The translations under genes were made by a program, and so were the position numbers. 64,000 nucleotides of DNA from Chitinophagales bacterium (GTDB lineage: Bacteria; Bacteroidota; Bacteroidia; Chitinophagales; JADIYW01), in assembly GCA_023957245.1 (NCBI GenBank), contig JAMLHJ010000007.1, positions 1 to 64,000 on the forward strand, in the 5' to 3' direction. A model generated the notes under the pieces. The model searched no databases and had not been told where the DNA came from. It saw nothing but the letters and a program-made list of their open reading frames with translations. This document shows, piece by piece, positions 45,023 to 53,316 of this stretch; position 1 is the stretch's first letter, and each line of letters opens with the position of its first letter.

Positions 45023-47227
45023 ATGGCAAATAAGAAAAAGAAAGATAGGCAAGAGCCACAAGGAGATATAAGAAGTTCTATACTCAAATATTTAAGAGAT
45101 TCGGATTCAAAAAAATCAGTTTCTGAAGGACAAATTTCAAGAAAACTTTCAGCTTATTTCCCCAAGGGTATAATCATAAAAACCTTATTTAAAATGACAG
45201 CAGAAGGCTTGCTTTCTATGTCAGACGGCAATAAATTCAAGTTGAAAGGTTCAGCTCAAGCAAAAGGTTTTACGGCTATAAATGAAGGTGAAGAAGTGAT
45301 TGGGATAATTGATAAAACTAAAAATGGTAGTGCATATCTTATTCCAGATGATGGAGGTAAAGATATTTTTATTTTAGAACGAAATCTCAAAAAAGCATTT
45401 GACAAAGACAAAGTTAGAGTGCAGATTACGAGTGGTTCTAAAAATAGACCCGAAGGTAAAGTGTCTGAAATTGTTGAACGACATCGGACAATATTTATCG
45501 GAAGAATGGATATTAAGAAATTTAATTTTGTTCGTATTGATGATGTTTCTATGGATGTGGATTTTTACATAGATAATATTAATTTGAATGGTGCTCAACA
45601 TGGAGATAAAGTCGTTGTGCAGTTATTAGATTGGCCTGAAAGAGCTAAAAATCCTTTTGGTAAAGTAACAGAAGTCCTTGGACGTGCTGGAGATAATGAT
45701 GTAGAAATGAAATCTTTATTGATAGAAAATGGATTTTATCTTCATTTTAGTAAGGAAGCATTGAAAGAAGCTGAGAATATCAAAATGGAAATTCCTGCTT
45801 CTGAAATTGCGCAAAGAAGAGATTTTAGAGATATTACAACATTTACTATTGACCCTTTGGATGCTAAAGATTTTGATGACGCTATATCAATTCGAGGCTT
45901 GGATAATGGAAAGTGGGAGATAGGAGTGCATATTGCAGATGTTTCTCATTATGTGAAAGAGGGTAGTTTTTTGGATAAAGATGCATACAAAAGGGCTACG
46001 TCTGTTTATTTGGCTGATAGAGTAGCTCCAATGTTGCCAGAGCAATTGTCAAATATTATCTGTTCATTGAGACCTGATGAAGAAAAATGTTGCTTTTCGG
46101 CTGTCTTTGAGATGGATATTCATGCCAAAGTGTATAATAGATGGTTTGGTAGGACAGTAATACGTTCCGATAGAAGGTTTGTATATGAAGAGGCTCAAGA
46201 GGTATTGGAGGGGAAAGAAGATCAATATGCTGATGAGTTGAAAATTCTCAATACAATTGCAAAAAGACTGAAAGCAAAAAGATTTGAGGAAGGTTCTTTA
46301 AACTTAGATTCTCAGGAAGTGAGATTTCAATTGGATGCGCAAGGCAAGCCTATTGGTGTTGTAGTTAAAGAGCGAAAAGATGCACACATGTTGGTAGAAG
46401 ATTTTATGCTTTTGGCCAATAAGCATGTAGCTCAATTTGTTGGTCAGGAAAAAAATGAATCAGGCAAAAATGTTTTTGTTTATCGTATTCATGATGATCC
46501 AGATCAAGAGAAATTAAGAGATTTTGGATTGTTTGCCGCACGTTTTGGTTATAAGCTCAATTTGGAAAATCCCAAGAAGATAAGTAAAGAATTGAATAAG
46601 CTCATGATAGAGTCTTTCGGACATCCAGAACAATCGCTCTTACAGCAATTGGCAATACGTTGTATGGCTAAAGCTATATACTCTACTGATAATATTGGAC
46701 ATTATGGATTGGGTTTTGAGTTCTATTCTCATTTTACTTCTCCTATCAGAAGGTATCCAGATATTATGGTGCATAGGTTGTTGCAAAAGGTTCTTGACAA
46801 TCAACCATTGCCTAAAAAATCTGATATAGAGATTCAATGTAGGCATAGTTCTGAAAGAGAGCGTGCAGCAATGGAAGCAGAAAGAGATTCTGTCAAATAC
46901 AAGATGATTGAATTTATGGAAACTCGTATTGGCGAAGTTTTCAGAGGTGTGGTTTCTGGTGTGAAATCGTGGGGTGTTTATGTAGAATTGCCTGAATATA
47001 ACACAGAAGGTATGATCAGGTTGGATAGCTTTGATGATGATAAATATGTCGTTGATGAAAAAAATATGCTAATCAAAGGTATTTATACAGACAAGAAATA
47101 TTATCTCGGTGATGAGATTTTTGTCAAATTGGCTTTCGTAGATAAAAAGAAGAAAACAATAGATTTTGATTTGAGTAGTGAAGATATTTTCTTGAATGGT
47201 GGCGATGATGATGAATTGATTTGCTAA
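45023..47227 (+). CDS. rnr: Ribonuclease R
   Basis: This 3'-5' exoribonuclease of the RNase II/R family degrades structured RNA. The 734-residue protein is counted from the ATG giving MANKKKKDRQ; upstream TTG/GTG codons in frame are less likely. It has an N-terminal winged-helix region, two cold-shock domains (about 60-230), and the RNB catalytic domain with TIDPLDAKDFDDAISI (metal-binding Asp cluster) near 280-295. HYGLGFEFYSHFTSPIRRYPDIMVHR and a C-terminal S1 domain (GEVFRGVVSGVKSWGVYVEL) follow. No terminator is evident; the next 23 bp run into a duplicated recQ promoter. Confidence 0.95.
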   Translation: MANKKKKDRQEPQGDIRSSILKYLRDSDSKKSVSEGQISRKLSAYFPKGIIIKTLFKMTAEGLLSMSDGNKFKLKGSAQAKGFTAINEGEEVIGIIDKTKNGSAYLIPDDGGKDIFILERNLKKAFDKDKVRVQITSGSKNRPEGKVSEIVERHRTIFIGRMDIKKFNFVRIDDVSMDVDFYIDNINLNGAQHGDKVVVQLLDWPERAKNPFGKVTEVLGRAGDNDVEMKSLLIENGFYLHFSKEALKEAENIKMEIPASEIAQRRDFRDITTFTIDPLDAKDFDDAISIRGLDNGKWEIGVHIADVSHYVKEGSFLDKDAYKRATSVYLADRVAPMLPEQLSNIICSLRPDEEKCCFSAVFEMDIHAKVYNRWFGRTVIRSDRRFVYEEAQEVLEGKEDQYADELKILNTIAKRLKAKRFEEGSLNLDSQEVRFQLDAQGKPIGVVVKERKDAHMLVEDFMLLANKHVAQFVGQEKNESGKNVFVYRIHDDPDQEKLRDFGLFAARFGYKLNLENPKKISKELNKLMIESFGHPEQSLLQQLAIRCMAKAIYSTDNIGHYGLGFEFYSHFTSPIRRYPDIMVHRLLQKVLDNQPLPKKSDIEIQCRHSSERERAAMEAERDSVKYKMIEFMETRIGEVFRGVVSGVKSWGVYVELPEYNTEGMIRLDSFDDDKYVVDEKNMLIKGIYTDKKYYLGDEIFVKLAFVDKKKKTIDFDLSSEDIFLNGGDDDELIC

Positions 47228-47249
47228 ACCACCTATTCATTTGACTTAT

Positions 47250-47324
47250 ATTTTGAGTGTTTTTCAATATTTTTTTTCGTCTTATCTTTAGCTGTTATTC
47301 TCTATGAGTAAGGCATTAGAAATA
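47250..47324 (+). repeat. 75-bp direct repeat, left copy (recQ promoter and first codons)
   Basis: It starts ATTTTGAGTGTTTTTCAATA and ends with ATGAGTAAGGCATTAGAAATA. It matches 50268-50342 at 73 of 75 positions at a constant offset of 3018 bp. It holds the -7-like element TATCTTTA and the recQ start, after which the reading frame diverges and stops within 11 codons. It marks the left edge of the inserted island. Confidence 0.9.
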
Positions 47325-47360
47325 ATATTGGTTCGTTTTTAATGTATAATCATAATTCTT

Positions 47361-47636
47361 ATGGATAAGCAACAAGAAATAGTATATAATTTGTAGCAAT
47401 TTTCAAGAGAATTTGATCCTAACGCACGTAGAAAAGTATATCAAATTGCCCATTTTACAATGGTTGAAATTTATTGGCAAATTGGACATAAAATTGTAGA
47501 AGAACAAAATGGAAAACAATTTTCTAAGTATGAAAAAGGTTTGTTAAAATCTATATCTGAAAGACTACAGAATGGATTTGGCAAAGGATTTACGTATGCA
47601 ACGTTTTGGTGGCTTGGCGATGGAGCGACTTTTTAG
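47361..47636 (+). pseudogene. Broken DUF1016 (YhcG-like, PDDEXK nuclease) N-terminal fragment
   Basis: From the ATG at 47361 the frame reads 11 codons, hits TAG at 47394, and continues open in the same frame to TAG at 47634. The joined sequence contains FDPNARRKVYQIAHFTMVEIYW, QIGHKIVEEQNG and YEKGLLKSISERLQNGFGKGFTYATF. These are the hallmark helices of the DUF1016 N-terminal domain. After GFTYATF the normal RxMRxFY continuation is replaced by an unrelated run, and the C-terminal PDDEXK nuclease domain is absent. It is therefore a doubly damaged remnant inside the restriction-modification island. Confidence 0.75.
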
Positions 47637-47813
47637 TATAAACATCCTTTCGAGGATTATACTTCAAATATTAACAAATTTTTCAAAAGGAGTATTTTTT
47701 CCACTCTCATACAAATCTGCTTGTTATCTATCGTTCTTTTTTGTTTATCTATTTGTTAGTTTGATTTTCCATCATATTTTTGTAACCAATGTATAAGGTT
47801 AAACAACTTGGTT

Positions 47814-49049
47814 ATGGAATATTTGACATTGTCGGAAACGGCTGAATTGCTTGGTAAGAATAAAGAAACATTGAGAAGATGGGATAGAGAAGGGAAACTT
47901 ACTGCCGTACGTGAACCAATGAGCAATTATAGAGTTTATCGAAGAGAGGAAGTTGAAACTTTATTTGCAAAATTTTTAAACACTGATATTCAAGAAACGG
48001 TTTCCAATTTTGTTATTCCTGAAAATGAATATAAGGTTTTAGAACTGTTTGCAGGTGCTGGAGGCTTAGCCGTTGGAATGGAAAAAGCAGGTCTTAAATG
48101 TGTCGCACTGAATGAAATTGACAAACACGCTTGTGAAACTTTAAGAAAAAACAGACCCAATTGGAATGTTTTGGAAGGAGATATTAAAAACTTCAATTTT
48201 TCAGAATATCATAATCAAGTTGATGTCGTTACAGGTGGATTTCCTTGTCAAGCATTCAGTTATGCTGGGAAAAGATTAGGTTTAGAAGATGCAAGGGGAA
48301 CTTTGTTTTATGAATTTGCTCGTGCTGTGAAAGAAGTAAATCCTCCAATTTGCATTGGCGAAAATGTTAAAGGACTATTAAGCCACGATAACGGAAAAAC
48401 ATTGCAAGGGATGATTTCAATTTTAGATGAAATCGGCTATAATGTTGTTCCTGTTGAAGTTTTGAGAGCTATCAATTATAAAGTTCCACAAAAAAGAGAG
48501 CGGTTGATTTTAGTTGGTGTCCGAAAAGATATTGAGTTGAAATATAAGTATCCAAAACCTTATAAAAAAATCTATAATCTAGAAGATGCCTTGAAAAAAG
48601 GCGAATTATTTGAAACAAGTGTTCCAAAATCTTTGGGTGCAAAATATCCCGAAAGCAAAAAAGTAGTTTTAGATTTAGTGCCACCAAAAGGTTATTGGAG
48701 AGATTTACCTATTGATATTCAAAAGGATTTTATGGGAGCAAGTTTTTATTTAGGAGGTGGAAAAACAGGAATGGCAAGGCGAATAGGATGGGACGAACCA
48801 TGTCTGACATTGACTTGTAGCCCAGCTCAAAAACAAACAGAACGCTGCCATCCAGATGAAACCCGCCCATTTACCGTTCGAGAATATGCTCGAATTCAAA
48901 CCTTTCCAGATGATTGGCAATTTTCGGGGCCAATGGCTCAACAATACAAGCAGATTGGAAATGCTGTTCCTGTTAATTTAGGTCGGGAAGTAGGATACTC
49001 GATTATTAAGTTTTTAAACGATTATTACAATTTGTCGAAACCCAAATAA
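47814..49049 (+). CDS. DNA (cytosine-5-)-methyltransferase with N-terminal MerR-type HTH (M protein of R-M system)
   Basis: This C5-methyltransferase is the modification half of a type II system. It has 411 residues from the ATG at 47814. An N-terminal helix-turn-helix of the MerR/excisionase type comes first (LTLSETAELLGKNKETLRRWDREGKL). C5 motifs then follow in order: I ELFAGAGGLAVGME (about 77-90), IV GGFPCQAFS with catalytic C145, VI GENVKG (182-187), VIII VPQKRERLILVGVR, IX REYARIQTFPDDW and X QIGNAVPVNL. The HTH may let the enzyme regulate its own promoter (inference). The 3' end overlaps the convergent endonuclease gene by 25 bp. Confidence 0.93.
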   Translation: MEYLTLSETAELLGKNKETLRRWDREGKLTAVREPMSNYRVYRREEVETLFAKFLNTDIQETVSNFVIPENEYKVLELFAGAGGLAVGMEKAGLKCVALNEIDKHACETLRKNRPNWNVLEGDIKNFNFSEYHNQVDVVTGGFPCQAFSYAGKRLGLEDARGTLFYEFARAVKEVNPPICIGENVKGLLSHDNGKTLQGMISILDEIGYNVVPVEVLRAINYKVPQKRERLILVGVRKDIELKYKYPKPYKKIYNLEDALKKGELFETSVPKSLGAKYPESKKVVLDLVPPKGYWRDLPIDIQKDFMGASFYLGGGKTGMARRIGWDEPCLTLTCSPAQKQTERCHPDETRPFTVREYARIQTFPDDWQFSGPMAQQYKQIGNAVPVNLGREVGYSIIKFLNDYYNLSKPK

Positions 49050-49789
49050 TAGCTGTAATTTTCAAAAGTTATTTGGTCAAGAATAGAACGCTTAGATTTT
49101 TCGGTTGCAGATTTAATTTCATCTAAAGCCGAATTTTCTTTTGTAGATTTATCTTTTTCAATTGATTTCAAATAATCTTCGATAGCATTTGGTAAAGCTT
49201 TGTATAATTGAAAAAGTGCATCTTCTTGTCCAGAAAGTAATGCATAAAATTGGTCGCCTGAAATTTTATAAACTCTTGAATGACTGTATTCTTTACCGTT
49301 AATTTCACCTTTCCAAAGTTCATTAAAACTTCCTTTTGCTAAAATCTGAACCCAATAACACTTTGCCTTTTTGTAATCGTCAGCATATCGAGCCAATTTT
49401 TGAAATAAAGCTTCTGCAGAACTGCTGTTCATTGTATTATGCTTGTTCTTGATGTCGGCAAACAGTGTATCATCATTTGCTTTAATATCAAAACCGCTTA
49501 AATTTCCTACTTCAAAACCTTTGATACCACCTAAAATTTGTTCGTGAAAAGTTCCAATAGAGTTATTGATGGATTTGTCAATTTGACGAAGAATTTCTGA
49601 TTGGATTAAACCATCTTCGTTGATACCGTTGAATTTAGCATCAAAAGTTAGTTTGATAGTATCAACTTTATTGGTGTAGAAACTCTTTTTTGAGATATTG
49701 TTCTTGGCTTTTAAATATGATTTGTGCAAATTCTCTACACAAGTTAGTAGATGTTTGTCAGAGATAAAGTTTACATATTTATTCGCCAT
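49025..49789 (-). CDS. Type II restriction endonuclease, Eco47II/Sau96I family
   Basis: This 254-residue endonuclease matches the Eco47II family: N-terminal NFISDKHLLTCVENL, then KVDTIKLTFDAKFNG, and SEILRQIDKSINNSIGTFHEQIL. The PD-(D/E)xK core is SGFDI...LFADIKNKHNTMNSSSAEALFQK, with D101, D112 and K114. Characterised family members recognise GGNCC, so that specificity is predicted here but untested. It is convergent with the methyltransferase, and the stop codons overlap by 25 bp, so both mRNAs are complementary at their ends. The gene looks intact. Confidence 0.88.
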   Translation of the reverse strand: MANKYVNFISDKHLLTCVENLHKSYLKAKNNISKKSFYTNKVDTIKLTFDAKFNGINEDGLIQSEILRQIDKSINNSIGTFHEQILGGIKGFEVGNLSGFDIKANDDTLFADIKNKHNTMNSSSAEALFQKLARYADDYKKAKCYWVQILAKGSFNELWKGEINGKEYSHSRVYKISGDQFYALLSGQEDALFQLYKALPNAIEDYLKSIEKDKSTKENSALDEIKSATEKSKRSILDQITFENYSYYLGFDKL

Positions 49790-49959
49790 TTTATTTTATA
49801 GTTGGTTATTCATTCACTAAATTTAAAAAAAAATATTTGAATAGATTATCTCCTTTGATTGTGTACAGTTCCTATAGGATGACGGATAGCGCATAGCAAA
49901 TTGGCAAAGGGACAGTCTTTTAGCACAAATGTTAAGATTAAATCCTATCCTTCAACTTT

Positions 49960-50160
49960 CTAAAAGAGTTCAATAGAAGTACTTCCTTGTGCTAACCAAA
50001 GTTTGAAGGGGTTTCCTTTGGGTGAAGGAACAGATTGAATAATTCGTAACAATCCTTTAGAGTCAGAAGTTTGTATTTTACGCTTTTTGCCGTCTGTCGC
50101 TATCATTTCAACTGTGGTGCAAATTGTACCCCAGTTGCTTTTAAGCTGTTCATCACGGCT
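49960..50160 (-). pseudogene. Bro-N / DinD-like antirepressor fragment
   Basis: Within a minus-strand frame, the stretch RDEQLKSNWGTICTTVEM followed by ATDGKKRKIQTSDSKGLLRIIQSVPSPKG and NPFKLWLAQ is recognisable. It is the internal part of the Bro-N domain found in phage antirepressors and DNA-damage-inducible protein D. The normal start of the domain is missing (the sequence runs into transposase DNA), and after WLAQ the usual VGxER segment is lost and the frame stops. It is remnant DNA. The 170 bp between it and the endonuclease start (49790-49959) show nothing identifiable. Confidence 0.65.
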
Positions 50161-50262
50161 CAACGTTTTAGCATGACTGAAACAAGTAATCCATTGGAAA
50201 ATGCTGTTGCTGAACGTGTTAACGGGATACTCAAAGAGGAGTATTGGGATTGTTATACCGTT
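50161..50262 (+). pseudogene. IS3-family transposase (orfB) C-terminal fragment
   Basis: The frame reads QRFSMTETSNPLENAVAERVNG and then ILKEEYWD, the conserved last part of the DDE integrase core of IS3-family transposases (the Glu in ENAVAERVNG is the catalytic E). Only about 34 codons survive, fused upstream to unrelated DNA and ending at the duplicated recQ promoter. No terminal inverted repeat or second half is visible. It is probably the trace of the insertion that delivered or rearranged the island. Confidence 0.75.
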
Positions 50263-50267
50263 CATTC

Positions 50268-50342
50268 ATTTTGAGTGTTTTTCAATATTTTTTTTCGTCT
50301 TATCTTTAGCAGATATTCTCTATGAGTAAGGCATTAGAAATA
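50268..50342 (+). repeat. 75-bp direct repeat, right copy (functional recQ promoter and start)
   Basis: This copy leads into the intact recQ. It contains the -7-like element TATCTTTA at 50301-50308, 14 bp before the recQ ATG. It differs from the left copy only at two bases (AGATAT versus TGTTAT region). Confidence 0.9.
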
Positions 50343-52241
50343 TTGAAAGATGTATGGAAATATGATAATTTCAGATTTCCTCAAGCGGATATCATTGAAG
50401 CTCATCTTCAAGGTCATGATGTGTTGGCGTTATTGCCGACTGGTGCAGGGAAATCTATTTGTTACCAAGTACCTGCATTGGTGAGGGAAGGTGTGTGTAT
50501 AGTGATTTCTCCTTTGATTGCATTGATGAAAGATCAGGTTCAGCAATTGAAGAGAAGAGGTGTAAATGCTGGAGCTATTTTCTCAGGAATTAGTGAATAC
50601 GAGATAGACAGAGTCCTGAATAATTGTGCAATGGGTCATACTAAGCTACTCTATATTTCACCTGAAAGATTGGCATCTCCTAGGTTTTTGACTGCATTAA
50701 AAACTTTGCCAGTTTCAATGATAGCTGTTGATGAAGCGCATTGTATTTCTCAATGGGGATTTGATTTTAGGCCGAGTTATAGAAATATTGCTACTGTAAG
50801 AGAATATTTTCCCGATGTGCCATTAATAGCATTGACTGCTAGTGCTACTTTGGAAGTTCAGAAAGATATTATCCAATCATTGGAATTAAAAAAAGATGTA
50901 AAAGTTTTCAGAGCTTCGTTTGAGCGTCCTAATATTTCTTTTGTTGTCCGTGAACATACTTCTAAATCTGATAGGCTGTTGGGGATTTTACAGAAAGTCA
51001 ATGGAGTCGCTATCGTTTATGCTTTGAATAGAAAACGTACAGAAGAGGTTGCAAAATATTTGTCAGAAAAGGGGATGACTGCTACTTTTTATCATGCAGG
51101 ACTAAATGCTGATGAAAGGAGTAAACGCCAAGACGATTGGTTGAGAAATAAAGTGAGGGTGATGTGCTGTACCAATGCTTTTGGTATGGGTATTGACAAA
51201 TCCAATGTGAGAATAGTAGTGCATATTGATGTTCCAGCTTCATTGGAAGCCTATTATCAGGAAGCTGGAAGAGCAGGGAGAGACGGAAAGAGGAGCTATG
51301 CTGTATTGCTATTTAATGAAAAGGATAAGGATAAACTATATAAGTCAGTAGAAGAAAAATTTCCAAAATTCGATTTTGTTAAGTTAGTTTATAATGCATT
51401 ATATAATTATCTCAATATTTCATTTGGTGGAGGTAAGAATCATAGTTTTGAATTTAATATTACACAGTTTTCAAGAAGGTATAAATGGGATGCCTTGCAA
51501 GTTTTTAATGCTTTAAAATTGCTAGAACAAGCAGGTTATTTGGTATTAGGAGAAGCATTTTATTTGCCATCAAGATTGAAATTTGAGATGGAAAGAACAG
51601 ACCTTTACCGTTTTCAGGTGGCAAATATGCAATATGATGGATTGATAAAAGCTATTCTTCGTACTTATGAAGGAGTGCTGCATTTTATCACTAAAATAAA
51701 TGAGTTTGATTTAGCAAAAATAGCAAATTTGCATCCCAATGATTGTATTAAAATGCTGAGAGAATTGAACGAAAAAGGTGTATTGATATATATTCCTAGT
51801 TCAGAAAAACCACGGATTAGTTTCTTGGAAGAACGCATTGTGGAAGATAAAATAAGATTGGATTTTGAATGGATTAATTTTATTAAGAGCCAGATGAATA
51901 AGCGTGTTCAGGGGATGCTGGATTATGCTGAAGCTGATAGTTCGACTTGCAGGCAAATTATTTTAAGAAACTATTTTGGTGAAGAATCTCCTGAAAGGTG
52001 TGGCGTCTGTGACAATTGTTTAAGGGTCAACCAATTGACACAGGTTAATGCTGAAGAATTACGATTGCGTATTTTGAAAAAGATGACCATCTATGATGAG
52101 TATGGTGTATCTATCAATGTATTGGTGGAAAGTTTAGGAAATACTTTAAAAGACCAGTATCTTGAAATGATTAAAGTGTTATTAGATGAACATCAATTGA
52201 AGTGGATAGATGAAAGTAAAAAATACATCAGCCTTGTCTAA
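50322..52241 (+). CDS. recQ: ATP-dependent DNA helicase RecQ
   Basis: This 3'-5' superfamily 2 helicase acts in recombination and replication-fork repair. The 639-residue protein has motif I LLPTGAGKSICYQ (K44), motif II DEAHCISQWGFDFRPSY, motif VI with QEAGRAGRDGK, and a zinc-binding subdomain ending CRQIILRNYFGEESPERCGVCDNC. A C-terminal RQC-type winged helix follows. A complete HRDC domain is not evident, as in several Bacteroidota RecQ variants. Its promoter and start codon were duplicated by the upstream insertion, yet the gene itself is intact. It overlaps the glycosyltransferase start by 32 bp. Confidence 0.93.
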   Translation: MSKALEILKDVWKYDNFRFPQADIIEAHLQGHDVLALLPTGAGKSICYQVPALVREGVCIVISPLIALMKDQVQQLKRRGVNAGAIFSGISEYEIDRVLNNCAMGHTKLLYISPERLASPRFLTALKTLPVSMIAVDEAHCISQWGFDFRPSYRNIATVREYFPDVPLIALTASATLEVQKDIIQSLELKKDVKVFRASFERPNISFVVREHTSKSDRLLGILQKVNGVAIVYALNRKRTEEVAKYLSEKGMTATFYHAGLNADERSKRQDDWLRNKVRVMCCTNAFGMGIDKSNVRIVVHIDVPASLEAYYQEAGRAGRDGKRSYAVLLFNEKDKDKLYKSVEEKFPKFDFVKLVYNALYNYLNISFGGGKNHSFEFNITQFSRRYKWDALQVFNALKLLEQAGYLVLGEAFYLPSRLKFEMERTDLYRFQVANMQYDGLIKAILRTYEGVLHFITKINEFDLAKIANLHPNDCIKMLRELNEKGVLIYIPSSEKPRISFLEERIVEDKIRLDFEWINFIKSQMNKRVQGMLDYAEADSSTCRQIILRNYFGEESPERCGVCDNCLRVNQLTQVNAEELRLRILKKMTIYDEYGVSINVLVESLGNTLKDQYLEMIKVLLDEHQLKWIDESKKYISLV

Positions 52242-53316
52242 GAAAGTCATCTGTACGGTTATCAATGATATGACTACAGATCAACGCATGCATAGGATTT
52301 GTGATACACTAGTAGATGCTGGGTATGATGTTGTTTTAATAGGTCGAAAGTTGAAAGATTCTCAACCTTTAAAGGATAGAAAATTTCAGCAGGTACGGTT
52401 AAAATGTATATGGAATAAGGGTTTTTTATTTTATGCCGAATACAATATTCGATTAATGATATGGTTGTTTTTCCATCGCTTTGATATCGTGAATGCAGTA
52501 GATTTGGATACAATAGTTCCTGCATATTTGGTGGGAAAGGCTAAGAATAAGAAAACTGTCTATGATGCGCATGAATGGTTTCCATATTGTCCAGAGATTG
52601 TAGAACGGCCATTTGTGCATCGATTTTGGCTCAAGATAGAATCTATTTTCTTACCTAGAATGGATAGTGTTTATACTGTCAGTCAGAGTATTGCCAAAGA
52701 ATTCAACTTGAATTATCATCGGGCAATAGGATTGGTGAGAAATATGCCGACTTCTAAAACTCCTCTAATTCAAACTGATGAAAAATATATTTTATATCAA
52801 GGTGCTTTAAATATTGGGAGAGGAATTGAAGAGTTGATTGATATAATGTCTGAAATAGATATTCCACTATATATTGCGGGCAAAGGAGATATTGAAGCTC
52901 AATTGAAAGAAAGAGTTAATTTTCTTAATCTTCATCATAAAGTTAGATTTTTGGGTAATTTAGAACCTGAACAATTATGGTTTTTTACTGAAAATGCGTT
53001 TATCGGTGTTAATCTTTTAGAGAATAGAGGATTGAATTATTACTATTCATTGGCCAATAAATTTTTTGACTATGTTCAAGCAGAAATCCCTCAGATTACC
53101 ATGAATTTTCCTGAGTATAAATATTTGAATAGTCAATTTGAAGTGGCTGTATTGATAGATGATTTAAATAAGGCAAGCATCTTAAATGCAATCAGTACTT
53201 TGTTGAAAGATTCAGAAAAATATAGTAACTTAAAGAAAAATGCCATTTCTGCTAAAAAGCAATGGAATTGGGAGAATGAAAAATTAAGTCTATTAAAAAT
53301 TTATGAGCAACTCTGA
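52210..53316 (+). CDS. Glycosyltransferase, GT-B fold (family 4-like)
   Basis: This 368-residue protein has an N-terminal Rossmann domain (KVICTVINDMTTDQRMHRICDTLVDAGYDVVLIGR). Mid-protein it has DIVNAVDLDTIVPAYLVGKAKNKKTVYDAHEWF. The C-terminal nucleotide-sugar domain includes YILYQGALNIGRGIEELIDIM, PLYIAGKGDIEAQL, VRFLGNLEPEQLW and the donor-binding FFDYVQAEIPQITMNFPEY. The acceptor is unknown; cell-surface glycan synthesis is inferred. It begins 32 bp inside recQ, in another frame, and overlaps the next glycosyltransferase by 14 bp, so the three are probably one transcript. Confidence 0.85.
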   Translation: MKVKNTSALSKKVICTVINDMTTDQRMHRICDTLVDAGYDVVLIGRKLKDSQPLKDRKFQQVRLKCIWNKGFLFYAEYNIRLMIWLFFHRFDIVNAVDLDTIVPAYLVGKAKNKKTVYDAHEWFPYCPEIVERPFVHRFWLKIESIFLPRMDSVYTVSQSIAKEFNLNYHRAIGLVRNMPTSKTPLIQTDEKYILYQGALNIGRGIEELIDIMSEIDIPLYIAGKGDIEAQLKERVNFLNLHHKVRFLGNLEPEQLWFFTENAFIGVNLLENRGLNYYYSLANKFFDYVQAEIPQITMNFPEYKYLNSQFEVAVLIDDLNKASILNAISTLLKDSEKYSNLKKNAISAKKQWNWENEKLSLLKIYEQL

